Below, in pieces: positions 10,260 to 21,920 of a stretch of DNA of 64,000 bases; position 1 is the stretch's first letter; every line of letters starts with the position of its first letter. Position numbers and translations under genes: made by a program. This DNA is from Hyperoodon ampullatus. Taxonomy: Eukaryota > Chordata > Mammalia > Artiodactyla > Ziphiidae. The stretch is from the NCBI GenBank assembly GCA_949752795.1, contig OX457068.1:56634516-56698515 (forward strand), read 5' to 3'. The notes under the pieces were generated by a model. It was not told where the DNA came from. It searched no databases and was given only the letters and a program-made list of their open reading frames with translations.

Positions 10260-13200
10260 CTTAATATAGATTACTTAATATATTTTAGTCTCATGCTAAT
10301 GATATTTAACAATATTAAAGTTTCCTAAAAAAATAATGTGAGAATGCTATAAAATAATTTTGTAATATTCTTTACAAAAATCAAATAGAATTAATATTTT
10401 TCTCTTCTCTGTTCTATTGGATATAGATTGATAAACCTAGTTCTATCAGTTTTAAAAGAAAACTCTGGATTCTTTTTCCCATTGGTGTTGCTTAATTGTT
10501 ATTTTAAAGTCTTTTATGGTGTTTGTCCTTAGAAGCAGAGGGACTGCTATTCTTGGGTGTTACTTTCCTGAAACTTGACAAAACAATGTCATTTTACTGA
10601 GATATTCAGTGCTGAGGAGAAAAAAATTGAACTACCACAATATAACCACATTTACCTTCAAACGAATCCTATAATATTTCTCCAGGAAACCAGATAGAAA
10701 AATCTTCTCTGTCTTAAAAATTTGCTGTTTCCCTAAAAAGTACTATTATTTAGATAAAGATGCAAAAATAGGCACAATATGCAAATATTAGACAACAGGA
10801 AAATTTGGCAAGGAGAAAAATGATAGTAGGCTAAGGCATTTTGGTTAGCAGAAAACAAACCATTTTTATGTGTCTCAAATGATTACTTTATATAATTGGA
10901 TTAAATTTCTGGTGATATTTAAAATGTAAATTCTCCCAGGACAGACAATTACTATATTTTGTATTCTATGGACTGTCTTGTAACACAACTGCTTGTTCAA
11001 TGAATGCCTGTGATATTGGTTGTAAATTTATGCTGAAAATAATTATCTCACTTTAATTTAATCACTTTTGTTTGATTCATCTTTTTTTAAGAGACTACCC
11101 AGATATGTTGTCATAAAAAGAAAAAAAGATGATTTTTACAATATTTATTTCTCCTTTTTACTTTAAGTCCAAGAGAAGAGAAATTCATAAAATTAGATAG
11201 TTATTCAGCCAAGCTGAATGACTAATATTCTTCAACAAAGTGAGTCCTTGCTTAAGCCAAATTGGGAAATCCCTTAATTACACAGGGATGTTCAGCTGAT
11301 TCCCTGAGAATGCTTTATGACATGACGGATCTACCAATCCACTTCCGGATGCCTTTTGGAGTGCAATTCATGATCCTTAAATCTATCTCTGAAAATGGAA
11401 AACAAACAGCTCAATCATTATACCTGTATTTTCTTCTTCATATATAAATAATATCTTACAATTTAATCGATGAAAATGAATTTAATGTATTTAATTCAGA
11501 TCTGAAAACACAGTGCCGTTCACATTTTTCAGGGGTGTTTGGCCTTGGGTTTATGAAATAAAATTAGACGAACTCCTTCCTTCCTAAAAAGGATCAAAGA
11601 GACTTTTTTTACGTGCTAATGAAAATGAAGAGTTTAGTAGTATTACTAAGCACTCACTACTAGCCTTTTAATTAGCAACCCACTCAACTGCTCAAAACAA
11701 TATTGACTGAAAGGCGTATTTACTGCTTTGTAAAATCCACCATATGTGAGCTCACTTTTATGTTTCTAAGTTTGTGTTACAGTTTTAGAATTAATTAAAT
11801 AACAAGAGCATATAAATCAAAATAATATACATATTAATGGAGACACTAGATTTAGAAAAGTACAATAGGATCTCTAGAGTAAATGTTACTCTTCTCCTTT
11901 TCATATCCTTTTCAAAGAATGCATATTTGTTTCCTTAATATTCTTTTACCACTACATTATCACAGCCTTAAAAATCGGAACCACAGAACTCAACGTGTAC
12001 ATTTAACATATTAAGTCCAAGTAAGTATACCATCATTTCAGAAGATCAAAATCGGCAGCAAATGTGTCACTAATGTGGTTCAGGCAGGTTAATTTTTTTA
12101 TGAGGCAATGAGCTAGGCTTCAACTGACCAGATTTTCAATAGGTTTCTTAGCACAAATGTGGCTATTAGGAGCAGGCAGCCTAAGCAATTTGTTTCCAAG
12201 CCAAAAGGAGACTTTGGCAACCTAGCACTGTCATCATTGCTATGCAATTGACCTTACAACTGCTTGCCAAAATTGCCAACATGACCACCCTCTCTGGATA
12301 CTGTATTTTTGTTTGTTTGTTTTTGACTATAACTCAACAATCCTTGTTATCTTGCTAAATCTCATTCTATGCATTGTGCTATATCTCTGGCGGCCTAAAA
12401 AAAAAAAAAAGCAGCAGTGTTATTTTGGGAATGGATAAAACATGAGGCAGTGTATATAGCCATAAATGTAGTAACCTTATAATTATAAAGCTCTGGAGGG
12501 AAGAAAAAACTTAAATTAACTATGATCTACTCTGGAGAGTTTTTAATTACCAACCCCAGTGGGAAATAAGTGGTGATATTAAAAAAAACACCTCAATCTG
12601 AAATGGACATAAGTTTGGGTATTAATAAGAAAATTCCTGCCTAGGAAGAGATGAGATGTGTGATAGTGTTGCCATCTGCAGTCATTAGAATACAGATTAG
12701 ATCTCCTGTTCTTTTCTCTCTGTCAGCCTGAGTGATCACAGAGATATTTGCTTCTCAGTTAAGTAAACTAGCTAATTATCATACTAAAAGTCTGATTCTC
12801 TAAAAGGACAATTGAGAAATCCATTCCAGAATTAGAGAGATGGATAGGCTTGTAAGGCAGTATTGTTTTCAATCCTTTCAGGATTGGAGGGGGGAGGTTA
12901 TAATCTTTCCTGACAAATGTATACTCATATTCTAAACTTCCATCCACACCTACAAATACTCCAAGTGTTTCCAATATGCAATCACAAAGAAATGAATACA
13001 CAATGACAGATTTTTTATTTTCCCTTTCCTTCCCTAAACTTCTTGCTTTATACAATTCTCTTTCAGCAAAGTCTACTCCAATAGTCAATATCTTGCAAGT
13101 TATTCATTGGTTTCTCTGCACACATTTAGAGCACTAACTGAATTAATATAATGTTCAAATCCTATTCAGTAAAGGCAAACTTCACTAATTGTGCATGGGA

Positions 13201-15650
13201 AAAGGAAATTGCAGTTCTACTCCTGCAAAAATTTCCACCAACGATGTTAAAGTATATACAAAATATTCTATTGATCTTAACTGATTGTTGGCAAAAATAA
13301 ACATGAAGCAGGCACACCATAATCCATTAAGAAGAGTACAGATGCACAGTGAGGGTGCAGTGCTCTCAATGTTCAAACAGTCTCAACAAAGGGAAGGTCC
13401 TTACAAGATTTGCAACCTTACAAGATTAGGTAACCATCTTGTACAAGCCAACAAATGAAATACTTCAGGCTAATTCTCCTGGGTGTCTTACCTCTAGATA
13501 AACGGAAGTGAGTCCCATTTAGCTGCTTGTTATGCTGCTGTTCATAAAGTGCTGTTCTTTGTCCACCTCCTCCTTAATTTCTTCCTGTGTGTTCGGTTTA
13601 TCGGCTTGGGAAGGCCATTATTAAAACCCAAATTAGAACTTGCCCACTAACCCAACACCCTCTCAATTCTTGAAACACCTGGGCTAAATATTGCTTTCCC
13701 TACATTTTACAACTGAGATTCATTCTCTGTTTAGCTGTAAAGCAACTGTGACACTGAATGATTGGGGGTTGAGAAGGTGTCAGAGATCAAAACAAGTATC
13801 ATTTGGCCCAAAATAACTTTGGGTTTTCTTCATGGAACAAATATTTAATTGACTGAATTAGATTGACCAACTGTGCTATTTACATGCTTCCTGAGGTTTG
13901 CACTGTGTTTGTCTTAGGCTTGAAACATGCCAAAGAAGTTTTGTCTAAAGGAATAAAATATTATAGGACAGGTAATATCACAAATTCAAAATGTAAACCA
14001 TTAAAGAAGACACCAAGTACTTTACATAGATTGGGCTGTATCAATCAATACTTAGCTGATGGAAAATAATATAAGTAGATTATGAGAAGAGCCTGGGGAG
14101 TTAAAAATCTCTGATAAGCAATCAGCCAAGGCTGGGACCTTGGCTATAACATTTACTCATCACCAAATTCTAGGAAATAAAATAAATTAACTCTAACATT
14201 CTATTTACATCTATTTTCCATTACCTTATTATTTGAATCATATAAGTTCAGAAGAGGAGAGATAAGTATAAGACAGAATAAGTTTTGAAGATAATACTTA
14301 AATGTGACATATCCACTTAGAGCTCTGTAAGTCCATTTTGAAGTACTAGACTTCATGGGCTTACCAGAAATACCTGGGTAAAAAAAAAAATACTACCCTT
14401 TGGGCGATACAGAATCCATCACTTACCAGTGAATACAACAGTGTCATTTCAGATCTATTCAGATAACCAGATCAGTTACAGATACTGTTTAACTATCTGT
14501 CATGAATATCCCAAAATTATTCCCTTGCTACTCCATACTAAGTTACTTAGAATATGGTATGATAAATGGGTCTTAATGTCTCCCGAGTTCTGTTGAAATA
14601 TTGTGATCATATCATATTGTGTAGATCTTCCATTGTTTGGGAGCTCAGAAAGGAGATTCTAGGGGAAATTTCTTGTACTTGGGAGATAGTGATTGTCCTA
14701 AAACATTACTGAGTTTTAGGATTACCACTACCCCTAACTATTCATGTGGATTTCTCCAAATGAAAACAACATAAAACACTGAAAAGAATAGAGGACTGAA
14801 CTCTAGTCCCCTTGCTGTAACTAACTAGCTAAGTGACATTTAGTAAAATTCTATATCTAATGGCTTTAAGATAGTCCCAATGGCCAAGAATCTGGGCTAA
14901 GATTACTAGCTCTTACATTCTAAAATACAAATTTAACTTCATTATTTCATTACTTTCCCATCTTGATTTTTATTTACCCAATGGCAAATCACTTTCCCTT
15001 CTTAAAAAAATGTGATGGTCTCTTGAAAGTGCTTTGAAAAGTATCAAACTTGGAACAAATAAATTAAATGTTAATAAAACATGTCACCAAGAGGGTCTTC
15101 AAACAGAAATTAATTAACCAAAAATGAATTTTATAAAACGCTCACCTTCCTGTAACTTTAATAGCACATGCATTTTTCACTTTATTTTTCTGATTTTTCT
15201 GTGGATAATTCTGACTTATAATAATAATCCTCACCGTTGCATGGAGATAAAATTGTTTTCGACATCTAGTTCTCTTTTTTTCCTCACTGAACTTATTAGA
15301 TAATTAATCATTTATCTGCAGGACATGACTACCTTTTATTATCTGAAAGACACTTTGTGCTTTGCTGGGCCTGTGCAGTTCCTACACAGATATATTTGGG
15401 CTGAGGTCATTCAGAAGCATCATCTGAGATAATAGGTGCTTACTTCCAGGTGTGTTCTTCTCAGTGTAAAGGCCTCTACAGTACCTCATACACAAACTAC
15501 ACTATAGCCCACAGTACCTTTGAACTTCACAATTCCCTGGGCCCAAATAGGCCCTCAAATTAAAAGACTAAATGGGTAATTTTTGCAAGATCTGTACTTT
15601 GGTTTAAAAGAAAGAAGGAAGGACTCCAAATCAAAGGGTAACCAAAGTTT
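10260..15650. other. 5.4-kb stretch with almost no recognisable repeats
   Basis: No SINE, young L1, LTR or DNA transposon is recognisable here apart from a possible MIR remnant at about 14785-14880. Open frames are short (the longest is 106 codons, minus strand, 12768-13088) and lack recognisable domains. The paucity of repeats is compatible with single-copy, possibly constrained noncoding DNA, but I cannot demonstrate conservation from one sequence. Confidence 0.5.
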
Positions 15651-15659
15651 ACCTTTGAA

Positions 15660-15800
15660 TCACAGAACTTTGAACCTAGAAGGCACTTTCATGATATTCT
15701 TATCTATTAACATTATTTCTAAGATGAGGAGACTGAGACTTAAAGAAATAAATGTGACCTGATTTATCTTTGGCCCTATGTCCTTCCCAAGGTACACAGC
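15660..15800 (-). repeat. MIR-like or related ancient SINE relic
   Basis: 'atttctaagatgaggagactgagacttaaagaaa' (15714-15747), preceded by 'aacctagaaggcactttcatgat', resembles the reverse complement of the MIR core with its flanking block. Diverged; family assignment tentative. Confidence 0.45.
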
Positions 15801-16054
15801 CTGACTTTTCTTAGAAGACCTATGAGAAACTTTCTGTCAGAATGCCAAAATCTCAAATATGTAATTGATAAAAACTGATTTGGATACTGAGGTCTTTCTT
15901 TACTATATACGTTTCACTGTTTCTGGCTCCCCCTTTCTGGGATTCCATTAAGGTCATAAGGCAATGTTATTTTATAAGCATGTTGGATAGTAAATCTGTC
16001 CAGAACTTCTACCCTTGGTAACATATATTATTTTTAAGTATCTTTTATTATCCT

Positions 16055-16375
16055 AAAGAGGGAATTGTCCATAACAAGAGTTGTATATTAGAATCATCTG
16101 AGGAGCTTTAAAAGGGTGGGAGGGAAATGCAAGAGGGAGGAGATATGGGAATCTACATATATGTATAGCTGATTCACTATTATTAAGCAGAAACTAACAC
16201 ACCATTGTAAAGCAATTATACTGCAATAAAGATGTAAAAAAAAATCCTGGTGCTTATCCCACACCTCAGACCAATTAAATGCAGGATGGGTGGTAGGACT
16301 CATGAAACAGAACTTTATAAAGCTCCCCAGATAAAAGCAAAGTACAAACAAGATTGAAAGTCACTGCATTGGAAC
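16055..16375 (+). mobile_element. MER5-like hAT-Charlie element, interrupted
   Basis: The left part (about 16055-16113) has 'attagaatcatctgaggagctttaaaa', and the right part (about 16245-16375) has 'cctcagaccaattaaat', 'aaagctccccagat' and a degraded terminal 'agtcactgcattgg'. Together they give the familiar MER5 order: bolete-shaped terminal motif, central 'cagaccaattaaat', inverse 'gctcccca'. The gap between the halves is filled by an L1 3' end (16114-16244), so the element was split after it had already inserted. Confidence 0.7.
16114..16244 (+). mobile_element. Severely 5'-truncated L1 3' end
   Basis: About 120 bp of L1 3' UTR followed by a short A tract. It shares the blocks 'gatatgggaat', 'catatagctgattca'-like, 'aactaacac', 'gtaaagcaattatact' and 'caataaagatgt' with the 3' end of the L1 at 42.7-42.9 kb. 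It is inserted in a MER5-like element and so is younger than that element. Confidence 0.9.
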
Positions 16376-16379
16376 CCTA

Positions 16380-17685
16380 TCTATTAGGAAGAATTCTTCT
16401 ACATTTTGAGGAACAGCACAGGGTTTCTGTCTACCATGTATTCTACCTACACTGACAAATCTTCACCCATGAAACAATTTAAGCTAATAGGCTGAGAACA
16501 GGCTGGATATTCTTCTTCTTATACAATCACTACAGATTTTATTGGAAGTTATTTTCAAACTGACAGAACAGTTTTGACCCAAGTTATTTTGACCCAAGTC
16601 TGGATACTAATGCTGATCAGATCTGGGGTATTTGATTCCAGTGAATAAAGATAACTCTCGAGTCTGCCTCCATATGACACATTTTCATGCTAATTTACTG
16701 CCTATCAGTGTAACTTTGGGTCATTTTGACTCCTAAAGAAACCCCTCAGAATTTTAATTGGTCCACTCATAACCTGAATGTCATATGTGAGCATAGTTTG
16801 TCCTTGTTTATCAATATGCCCAAACCAAATGGTACATTTTTGTTTGCATTTAGCTCAAGCACTGCTGTTTCAGCATATGTTTGATAATCAAATGGTGCCC
16901 CACACAGTCTCATAGGTAAACAGAGATCCTTGGGTGTTAGCTGCACATGAAATTTTTCACTTTAAGGTATTCATTTCCTGATCCATGAATCCCTAACAAT
17001 GAACAGGTTTGAGCTGATCAGCAGGCAGCTTTGCCAAAGGGTCTGCAAGAATTACCAAATGGACCAGCAGATGATTCAGGAACACCTGCTCGATACTTTT
17101 GTTTTTTGTTGCTTACCCAAGTCAACCATTTCAGAAGAGGGAGTGTGAGCTACAGTTAGATCACAAGATTTGACTTGGTTGCTGAATTGTAATGGAAAGC
17201 CATATGCTTACTCAATTTGAGGAGAAAACCATGTTGTGCTGAATTACATACTGCTGGCTTTGCCCTGATTTCCAAAGTAGTAAACCATATTCACTTTAAC
17301 ATGTCCATCACTTTCTTTGAAGACAATCTGATGTATTTTATGAGCTACTCCTTAAGTGTGATAACTGCCTCTCTGTTAAAGCAAAATCTAACATATATTT
17401 TTGAAATTAGCTATTTAAACTAAATTATACTTAGAATATTAAATTTGAGGAATGACTCATGGGGCAGTTGGTCTAGACTTGTACTAGAGATCAGAAGTTC
17501 CAAACACGCACTATATGAAAGTGATATATAGCAATGTTCTTTTGTACCTACGTATTTTGCTTCACTCCTACCCTTGTATCAAATGAAAGGATTGCCTCCA
17601 TGAAATAATTTAATTCTAAAACTGCTTTCTCATTCCTGAAAAGATAGATTTCCTAGCACAACTTCAACCACTACTCCCCCAAACA
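16380..17685. other. Non-genic DNA, no recognised element
   Basis: No gene, SINE, LTR or L1 is recognised. Open frames are short, with no domain. A short direct repeat of 'ttttgacccaagt' occurs near 16572-16599. Confidence 0.5.
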
Positions 17686-17689
17686 AATG

Positions 17690-18020
17690 TAGTTGTGAAC
17701 ACATCCTTAGTGAGCTCTCTGTGGAAGGCACAGTATTCAAACTTCAAACGTTTGCTTCCCTGTATTTCCCAAGCTACTTTGCTTTCAGGTAGAGGCCATA
17801 TGACTACTTCTGGCCAATGAAGTGGGAGAAATGGATGAGTATCACTTCTGACCAAGACAGTTGAGAAGAAGTTTGTAACCTTCATCTCTCCCTTATTCTG
17901 CCAGAGTAATCTAGGAAGACACATGCTCTGGATGGCAGAGCCACAAATGGAAGAGAACTCTCCTACACACATCAGAGTGTTACATGTGGGGAAAGTAAAG
18001 CTTATTGTGTTATTGTCACT
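17690..18020 (+). repeat. Old interspersed repeat of unresolved family
   Basis: The block 'tttcccaagctactttgc' (17765-17782), followed by 'ggccatatgac' and 'ttctggccaatgaa', recurs in diverged form in the element at 59530-59870 on the same strand. This indicates a shared old mammalian repeat, possibly an LTR. I cannot name the family with confidence. Confidence 0.4.
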
Positions 18021-18244
18021 CTAAGTTTTTATATTATGATAATGTTAATTATCAGGATTAGTGCAAACTTCCTGTCTCAAGAAGTAATATCAGCTACATA
18101 ATTTATTATTTTCAATTTTTACTGAAAAAATTGGCATTTTTAATCTTCTGTCCAATGAAATTGTAGCCTCATGACAGGGCTCACCTTTTCACTTCCTTTC
18201 AGTATATAAAGCAGTGAGAACATTCAATATTTATGAAGGACTTA

Positions 18245-18325
18245 ATTGAAATCCAGGGAATATCATTGCATTCTTTGAATTCCAAATACAGTATCAGACA
18301 CATAGTAGATGCTCAATAAATGTCC
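18245..18325 (+). repeat. L2/MIR 3'-end relic
   Basis: 'cagacacatagtagatgctcaataaatg' (18296-18323) is the conserved 3' terminal motif shared by L2 and MIR. A short (GGAT)n tract follows at about 18333-18348. Confidence 0.6.
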
Positions 18326-18359
18326 AAGGGAAAGATGGATGGATGGACAAATAGAACAG

Positions 18360-21300
18360 CATTCATATCTCAATAGAAAATTTCTAGTGAAACCAGAAAA
18401 ATAATTTATTTTTTTAAGACTAAAATCCCCTAGACTTTGAGTACTGAGAGGGTTTTTTCATTTCAAATACCACTTATTTGTTAATTTTAAAATAAATTCC
18501 AACAGGCAGAATTAACCCTAACAGCAATTTTAGGTACAAGGACATCTTAAGGAATTCGAAATCCACTGTGACTCACTCAGAATTCCTCTGGACCCCTTAC
18601 CATAAATTTTCAGACCAAATATAAAAAATAAAGGATATTTTTTAAAGAACAGCATTCAAGGTACAATGATGGGAGGTGGAGAAAGAACAAGAAGGAAGTC
18701 AGAGAATTTGGGGTTCACATGCTGTTGCTTAATATAGTTCTATAAATTCAACAAGTTAAATTCACTATATTCCAGGTTTTTCTTTTGTAAAGAGCAATAA
18801 TGAAAATGTATTTGGATGTTTGTGTAGAAATTAAATAATAAGAAAAACAATCCCTAGTCCTTAATAGGAAAACTATACAGTAAAAATTACCATTTCCCTC
18901 TCAGGTTAGTTATAATGGGTAGTAGAACTTTAAGTCTGACTGTATTCAATTTTGTTGTTGTTGTTATTTTGTTTCCCATGCTATTGGTCTGAACTACTTT
19001 CTTTTAGTTTTCCCCCAAGTTGCTTACCTAGTACATTGAGAGAAAGTTCATCTTCTCCTCACTTCTCCAAATCCATCTCTAAAGAGCAGTTGTTCCTGTT
19101 ACCTTTATCCCAGAGATGGCACACTTAGTGATAAAGAACTTAGCTCTTTTCAAGGGTCATATCTTGAAATGCAATCATTCATCATTTTTAGGTGGAATTA
19201 TATCTACCACTAGACAATTGTAACTCAGTATCTCCTGGACTAGATCATCCTTGACTGCTTAGTGAGGTTATGTTACAATTATGCCCAAATTTGAATGAAT
19301 TTGAGTACTCTCTCCACTATAGCTTATTTTAGTATATACAAGGACTGCACAAAATGTCTGACTTTTGCTCAACAACCAATCTATCAGATGCATCTGCCAC
19401 ATTATTTCCCTGGTGTAAATGGTTGATGTCTCCCAAACCCTTGTCAAGAGCCTTTATGCTGACAATGCTGATAGTGATGGCTGAGAAAACATGCATTTAT
19501 ATACAAAGCTTGTGGTCTGTAGCTGTATGCAAAATCACATATCTTCAGGATGCTAGAATGCTTGATTTCATGAAAGGATGAAGAGAAGAACCTCATGTCT
19601 GGTTCTATAGCAAACTTTGCCCTCTGTTCTAGGACACTGTTGTTTGTAGCAGAGTCTCAGAGTCCACCATTAACTTAACTAACAGTTTTTAACTTCTCCC
19701 GCTACTCATAGGGGATCAAGGTGCTTAGACAGAGAACAGATGTGATATCATACTCCCAATACAAGGTACCAAAATCTGAATTCCTATGCAACCATATCAA
19801 ATCTCCTTTTGGATTTCTCAACTCAATATAAACATTTATTCTTATAAATAGAGGAAAGGGAAGCTGGCAAAGCCACATGCCTGGGAAAGGTTAGAAATAA
19901 ATGTTGCTCTTCCATATACCATGAGAGATTTGATTTTCTCATATATTCTCTCATCAAGTCTCCCATTTGTGACCAGGAAGAACAAAGACCAAAGTGGAAA
20001 AGACCTGTGCTGACATTTCAAGATGGTCTATTTACTCTGTTCCAGTGGAAGAGGAGAAGGAATGAACATTTGATTAACTTCAGTTCTTGAATGAGAATTC
20101 AAGGTATAATAGGAAATGTCTTAAAATAGGAACAACAGAGAATAAATTATTTTAGATAGGCAAATAGACATTGATTTGTCTGAAGGCCCTATCTGACACA
20201 GGCTGATCTGGTACACAGCTTTGAATAAATAACTTTACTATGCTTAATATTTTCTGTTTGCCCATCCTGATGTATTTTATACACTCTCAACCCTATTCTT
20301 TGCCTCTGGAGGCTGACCCTTTGGATTGTGTCAACCAGACTCCTTTGTCCTTTGGCTTCTGCTCGGGTTTCATCAACGAGAGGAAGGCAGAAGATAGATT
20401 GGAGAGATGGGACTAAAGTCTATATATTTATTTACCTATTCTCTTCCCACATGGCATGAGTCAGCAGTGGTTGTGTTCTTCTACAAGGTCATAGCTTCTG
20501 TAGAGTTGTGCTTACCTTAAGGGTCAGCTGTGACTATAGTGACAGCTATTGCTACAACTCTCTCTGGGAGAGTTCCCAGAGAGAGTTGGTTCCCTCCCTG
20601 AGTGCTTTGTCATCTTCTTGTAATTTCCATTAGTCCTACCCATGTCTTTGTGAATTATTCATTAATCTCCCCTCAATTACTTGTTTCCTGCCATGACTGA
20701 TACATTTACCATGCTCCTCCTTTGGGGCTTACTGTGTCACTCTGGATCCCATACTTGGTTTTACAATCATGTTTTTGCACAAGGCTGCTAAGCTGAGGGA
20801 CAAATGGGAGTTGAAATCCAGCCCCTGCCCTCTTAACCAATGGTGGACCTGCGAGCACAGCTTCTCCATCTGGAGTGGTGAATTTCAATCACTTGCAAAT
20901 ACCCCCATGCAGCCTAGCAATGACTGGTATTCTCACTCAGCAAATAGAAATGTTCTTTTTTAGGTGCCTTGTATCAAGCCTGGTAATGTTTACTAGATAA
21001 TTTTTTTGGGAGAAAAAAATGAAGTTGTAGTATATATGAAGCATGACTTAGTTAGAATTTTCACAAATAATTAAAGGAGACCAGATTCTGCAGGAAGCAG
21101 AAGTATAATTTAAAGGACAAGGCATTCTCTTCTACATACTTCATTCTCTTGAAATCAAATGATACATGGTCCAGTTTTAAGTAATTAACAAAGCTTGTAG
21201 CAAATTGTCTACTAGGTCTTCAAATCTTTTCCTCAAAAAGTCAATGATTATATGGCCCACATCTAGGTAATTTTCAAAGTTTGTATCAAAAAATGTATAC

Positions 21301-21600
21301 TAAATCCTCCAGGCTTTTCCTTATAAAATTCATTTGTTATACTGTTTTTTCTTTCCCCAGAGATATATTACAAATAGCCAAATGCTTTACTTCTTATTGG
21401 AAACATTTCTAAATAGTATTTAGATAGAAAATACAGATTTTTGTGCATTCCTTTTCTTCCCTAAAAGTTACATAGATATCATGTGATTTTTGAGAAAATT
21501 ACTTGGTTAAGGCTGGGATTATGTATATTTATTTCTAAGTACCCCTGCTACCATTTTGATATACTAAAGCCTAAAATATAAAGCATTGTATATTCTTCTG
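18360..21600. other. Non-genic DNA, partly old unclassified repeat
   Basis: No gene is supported; the 75-codon frame at 19354-19581 has no recognisable domain. The segment at about 20280-20705, ending in 'tttcctgccatgactgatac', has the look of an old interspersed repeat whose family I cannot name. A strong inverted repeat lies at 20556-20587. Confidence 0.45.
20556..20587. repeat. Perfect 14-bp inverted repeat with 4-nt loop
   Basis: The left arm aactctctctggga (20556-20569) and the right arm tcccagagagagtt (20574-20587) are exact reverse complements, separated by 'gagt'. No T-run follows, and a bacterial-type terminator is not expected in this genome. Confidence 0.9.
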
Positions 21601-21609
21601 ATCTTTTCC

Positions 21610-21612
<3 letters not shown>

Positions 21613-21703
<91 letters not shown>

Positions 21704-21720
21704 TATTTATTTATTTATTT
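21613..21720. repeat. Compound microsatellite (CT)n-(TA)n-(TTTA)n
   Basis: About 43 bp of CT, 42 bp of TA and 24 bp of TTTA repeat in direct succession, all between the 5' TSD and the SINE body. Likely length-polymorphic. Confidence 0.95.
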
Positions 21721-21912
21721 GCAGTATGCGGGCTTCTCACCACTGTGGCCTCTCTGGATGCGGATCACAGGCTCCAGACACACAGGCTCAGCGGCCATGG
21801 CTCAAGGGCCTAGCCACTCCACGGCATGTGGGATCTTCCCAGACCAGGGCATGAACCCGTGTTCCCTGCATCCGCAGGCAGACTCTCAACCACTGCGCCA
21901 CCAGGGAAGCCC
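21616..21912 (-). mobile_element. CHR-2-type SINE with a microsatellite tail
   Basis: Minus-strand SINE body at 21721-21912. The 8-bp repeat cctaatct at 21608-21615 and 21913-21920 is the likely TSD, which places the whole (CT)n(TA)n(TTTA)n tract at 21613-21720 inside the insertion as its expanded 3' tail. The body is more diverged than most copies here (for example 'tctggatgcggatcacagg' where others read 'cccgttgcggagcacagg'). Confidence 0.9.
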
Positions 21913-21920
21913 CCTAATCT

